This document shows, one piece after another, positions 63,706-64,000 of a DNA stretch of 64,000 nt (positions are counted from its first letter, which is position 1; each line of letters opens with the position of its first letter). Source of the DNA: JAAUTT01 sp963846585. Its GTDB lineage: Bacteria > Bacteroidota > Bacteroidia > Bacteroidales > JAAUTT01. Below the pieces are notes generated by a model that saw nothing but the letters and a program-made list of their open reading frames with translations, was not told where the DNA came from and made no database searches. Position numbers and translations under genes: made by a program. The stretch spans positions 1 through 64,000 of the forward strand of contig CAWJWO010000002.1 in NCBI GenBank assembly GCA_963846585.1, in the 5' to 3' direction.

Positions 63706-63847
63706 AAAATTAACATATATTAAGAAAATGTAGAATAAATGTTAAAAAATCATAAAAAAATTGACCAACGATCATTAACTTTTCAATTTTATTTTACTAT
63801 TTTGTATTAGAAATTATTACTAACTATTAAACCTAAACACTAAATCT

Positions 63848-64000
63848 ATGAAAAGAATTGCAATGTTACTTGCATTCTTTGCGTACATTGGGTTACAATA
63901 CTCGATGGCTCAAACAGTGCATATTACAGGTACGGTTACCAGTTCAGAGGACAAACAACCGTTAGCAGGAGCGACAGTCATAGTAAAAGGAACAGCTGCC
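63848..64000 (+). CDS. Start of a SusC/RagA-type TonB-dependent receptor (partial)
   Basis: The 51 visible residues begin with a signal peptide (MKRIAMLLAFFAYIGLQYSM, cleaved after AQ) and continue TVHITGTVTSSEDKQPLAGA, then TVIVKGTAA: the carboxypeptidase-regulatory-like/DUF4480 N-terminal domain of SusC-family outer-membrane receptors. These import glycans or other polymers with a SusD partner, which would lie beyond the right edge. The plug and barrel are outside the window. Confidence 0.85.
   Translation, partial: MKRIAMLLAFFAYIGLQYSMAQTVHITGTVTSSEDKQPLAGATVIVKGTAA

Overview
The window is AT-rich DNA from a member of the Bacteroidota, probably an environmental Bacteroidales-like or related lineage rather than a gut Bacteroides. 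The evidence is a SusC-type receptor N-terminus at the right edge, a type IX secretion (T9SS) sorting domain, a PorD-like protein, a Bacteroidota-type omega subunit, a serine-palmitoyltransferase-like enzyme, a hybrid two-component sensor with reg_prop propellers next to pectinases, and TTTG / TAnnTTTG promoter boxes. I see no rRNA, CRISPR array or intact prophage. One tRNA (Pro, GGG) is present.

Layout. 1-11 kb is a polymorphic-toxin locus on the minus strand. It holds a trimeric-fibre-like S74 protein, a small T9SS-sorted protein, a 2255-residue SpvB/FG-GAP/RHS giant ending in an HExxH metallopeptidase tip, a secreted candidate immunity protein, an orphan tip with a membrane-protein partner, and at the left edge a fragment of a second RHS gene. 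A toxin-antitoxin pair with a nonsense-interrupted toxin sits in the middle. 11-19 kb holds a redox cluster: a membrane PQQ-type propeller, a NuoE-NuoF-ferredoxin fusion, a NuoG-like/GltD-like fusion and a secreted PQQ-type propeller. 19-21.4 kb is a decay zone (broken outer-membrane barrel, broken Crp/Fnr regulator) plus a HepT/MntA module. 21.7-35.7 kb holds an oxidoreductase, a tricorn-type protease framed by inverted repeats, a glycosyltransferase, an ABC ATPase, a permease with its small thioredoxin partner, a broken double TonB-domain gene and a large FtsX-type permease. 35.8-41.3 kb is an accessory island of fragments: TonB-receptor, serine and tyrosine recombinase remnants, two PIN-domain modules and palindromic mini-elements. 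41.4-48.6 kb is a pectin-utilisation group (GH105-like, GH28, sensor kinase). 49-52.3 kb holds a SnoaL-like protein, a DUF4434 protein and remnants. 52.5-64 kb is housekeeping: tRNA-Pro, trxB, spt, bamD, omega, coaBC, porD, recN, fabI, ftcD and the start of a SusC-like receptor.

The most unusual property lies between the genes. Many intergenic gaps are filled with a mosaic built from a small vocabulary of 6-13-base words (GTTAGTT, CCAGGAACCAAG, AGACAGAAGGC, ACGTGGG/ACGTGAG, AACCTGT, TTTATTCG, CCTTATAAA, CCCCTAA, ACAACCTTT). Read along the gene, purine-rich words tend to follow the stop codon and their pyrimidine-rich reverse complements tend to precede the next start, so many gaps can fold into nested imperfect hairpins. 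The second theme is decay by single in-frame stops: at least four accessory genes (ParE toxin, barrel protein, Crp/Fnr, TonB) continue in frame with recognisable family sequence beyond a stop.

All calls come from reading the sequence and from recalled family motifs. No database search was run.
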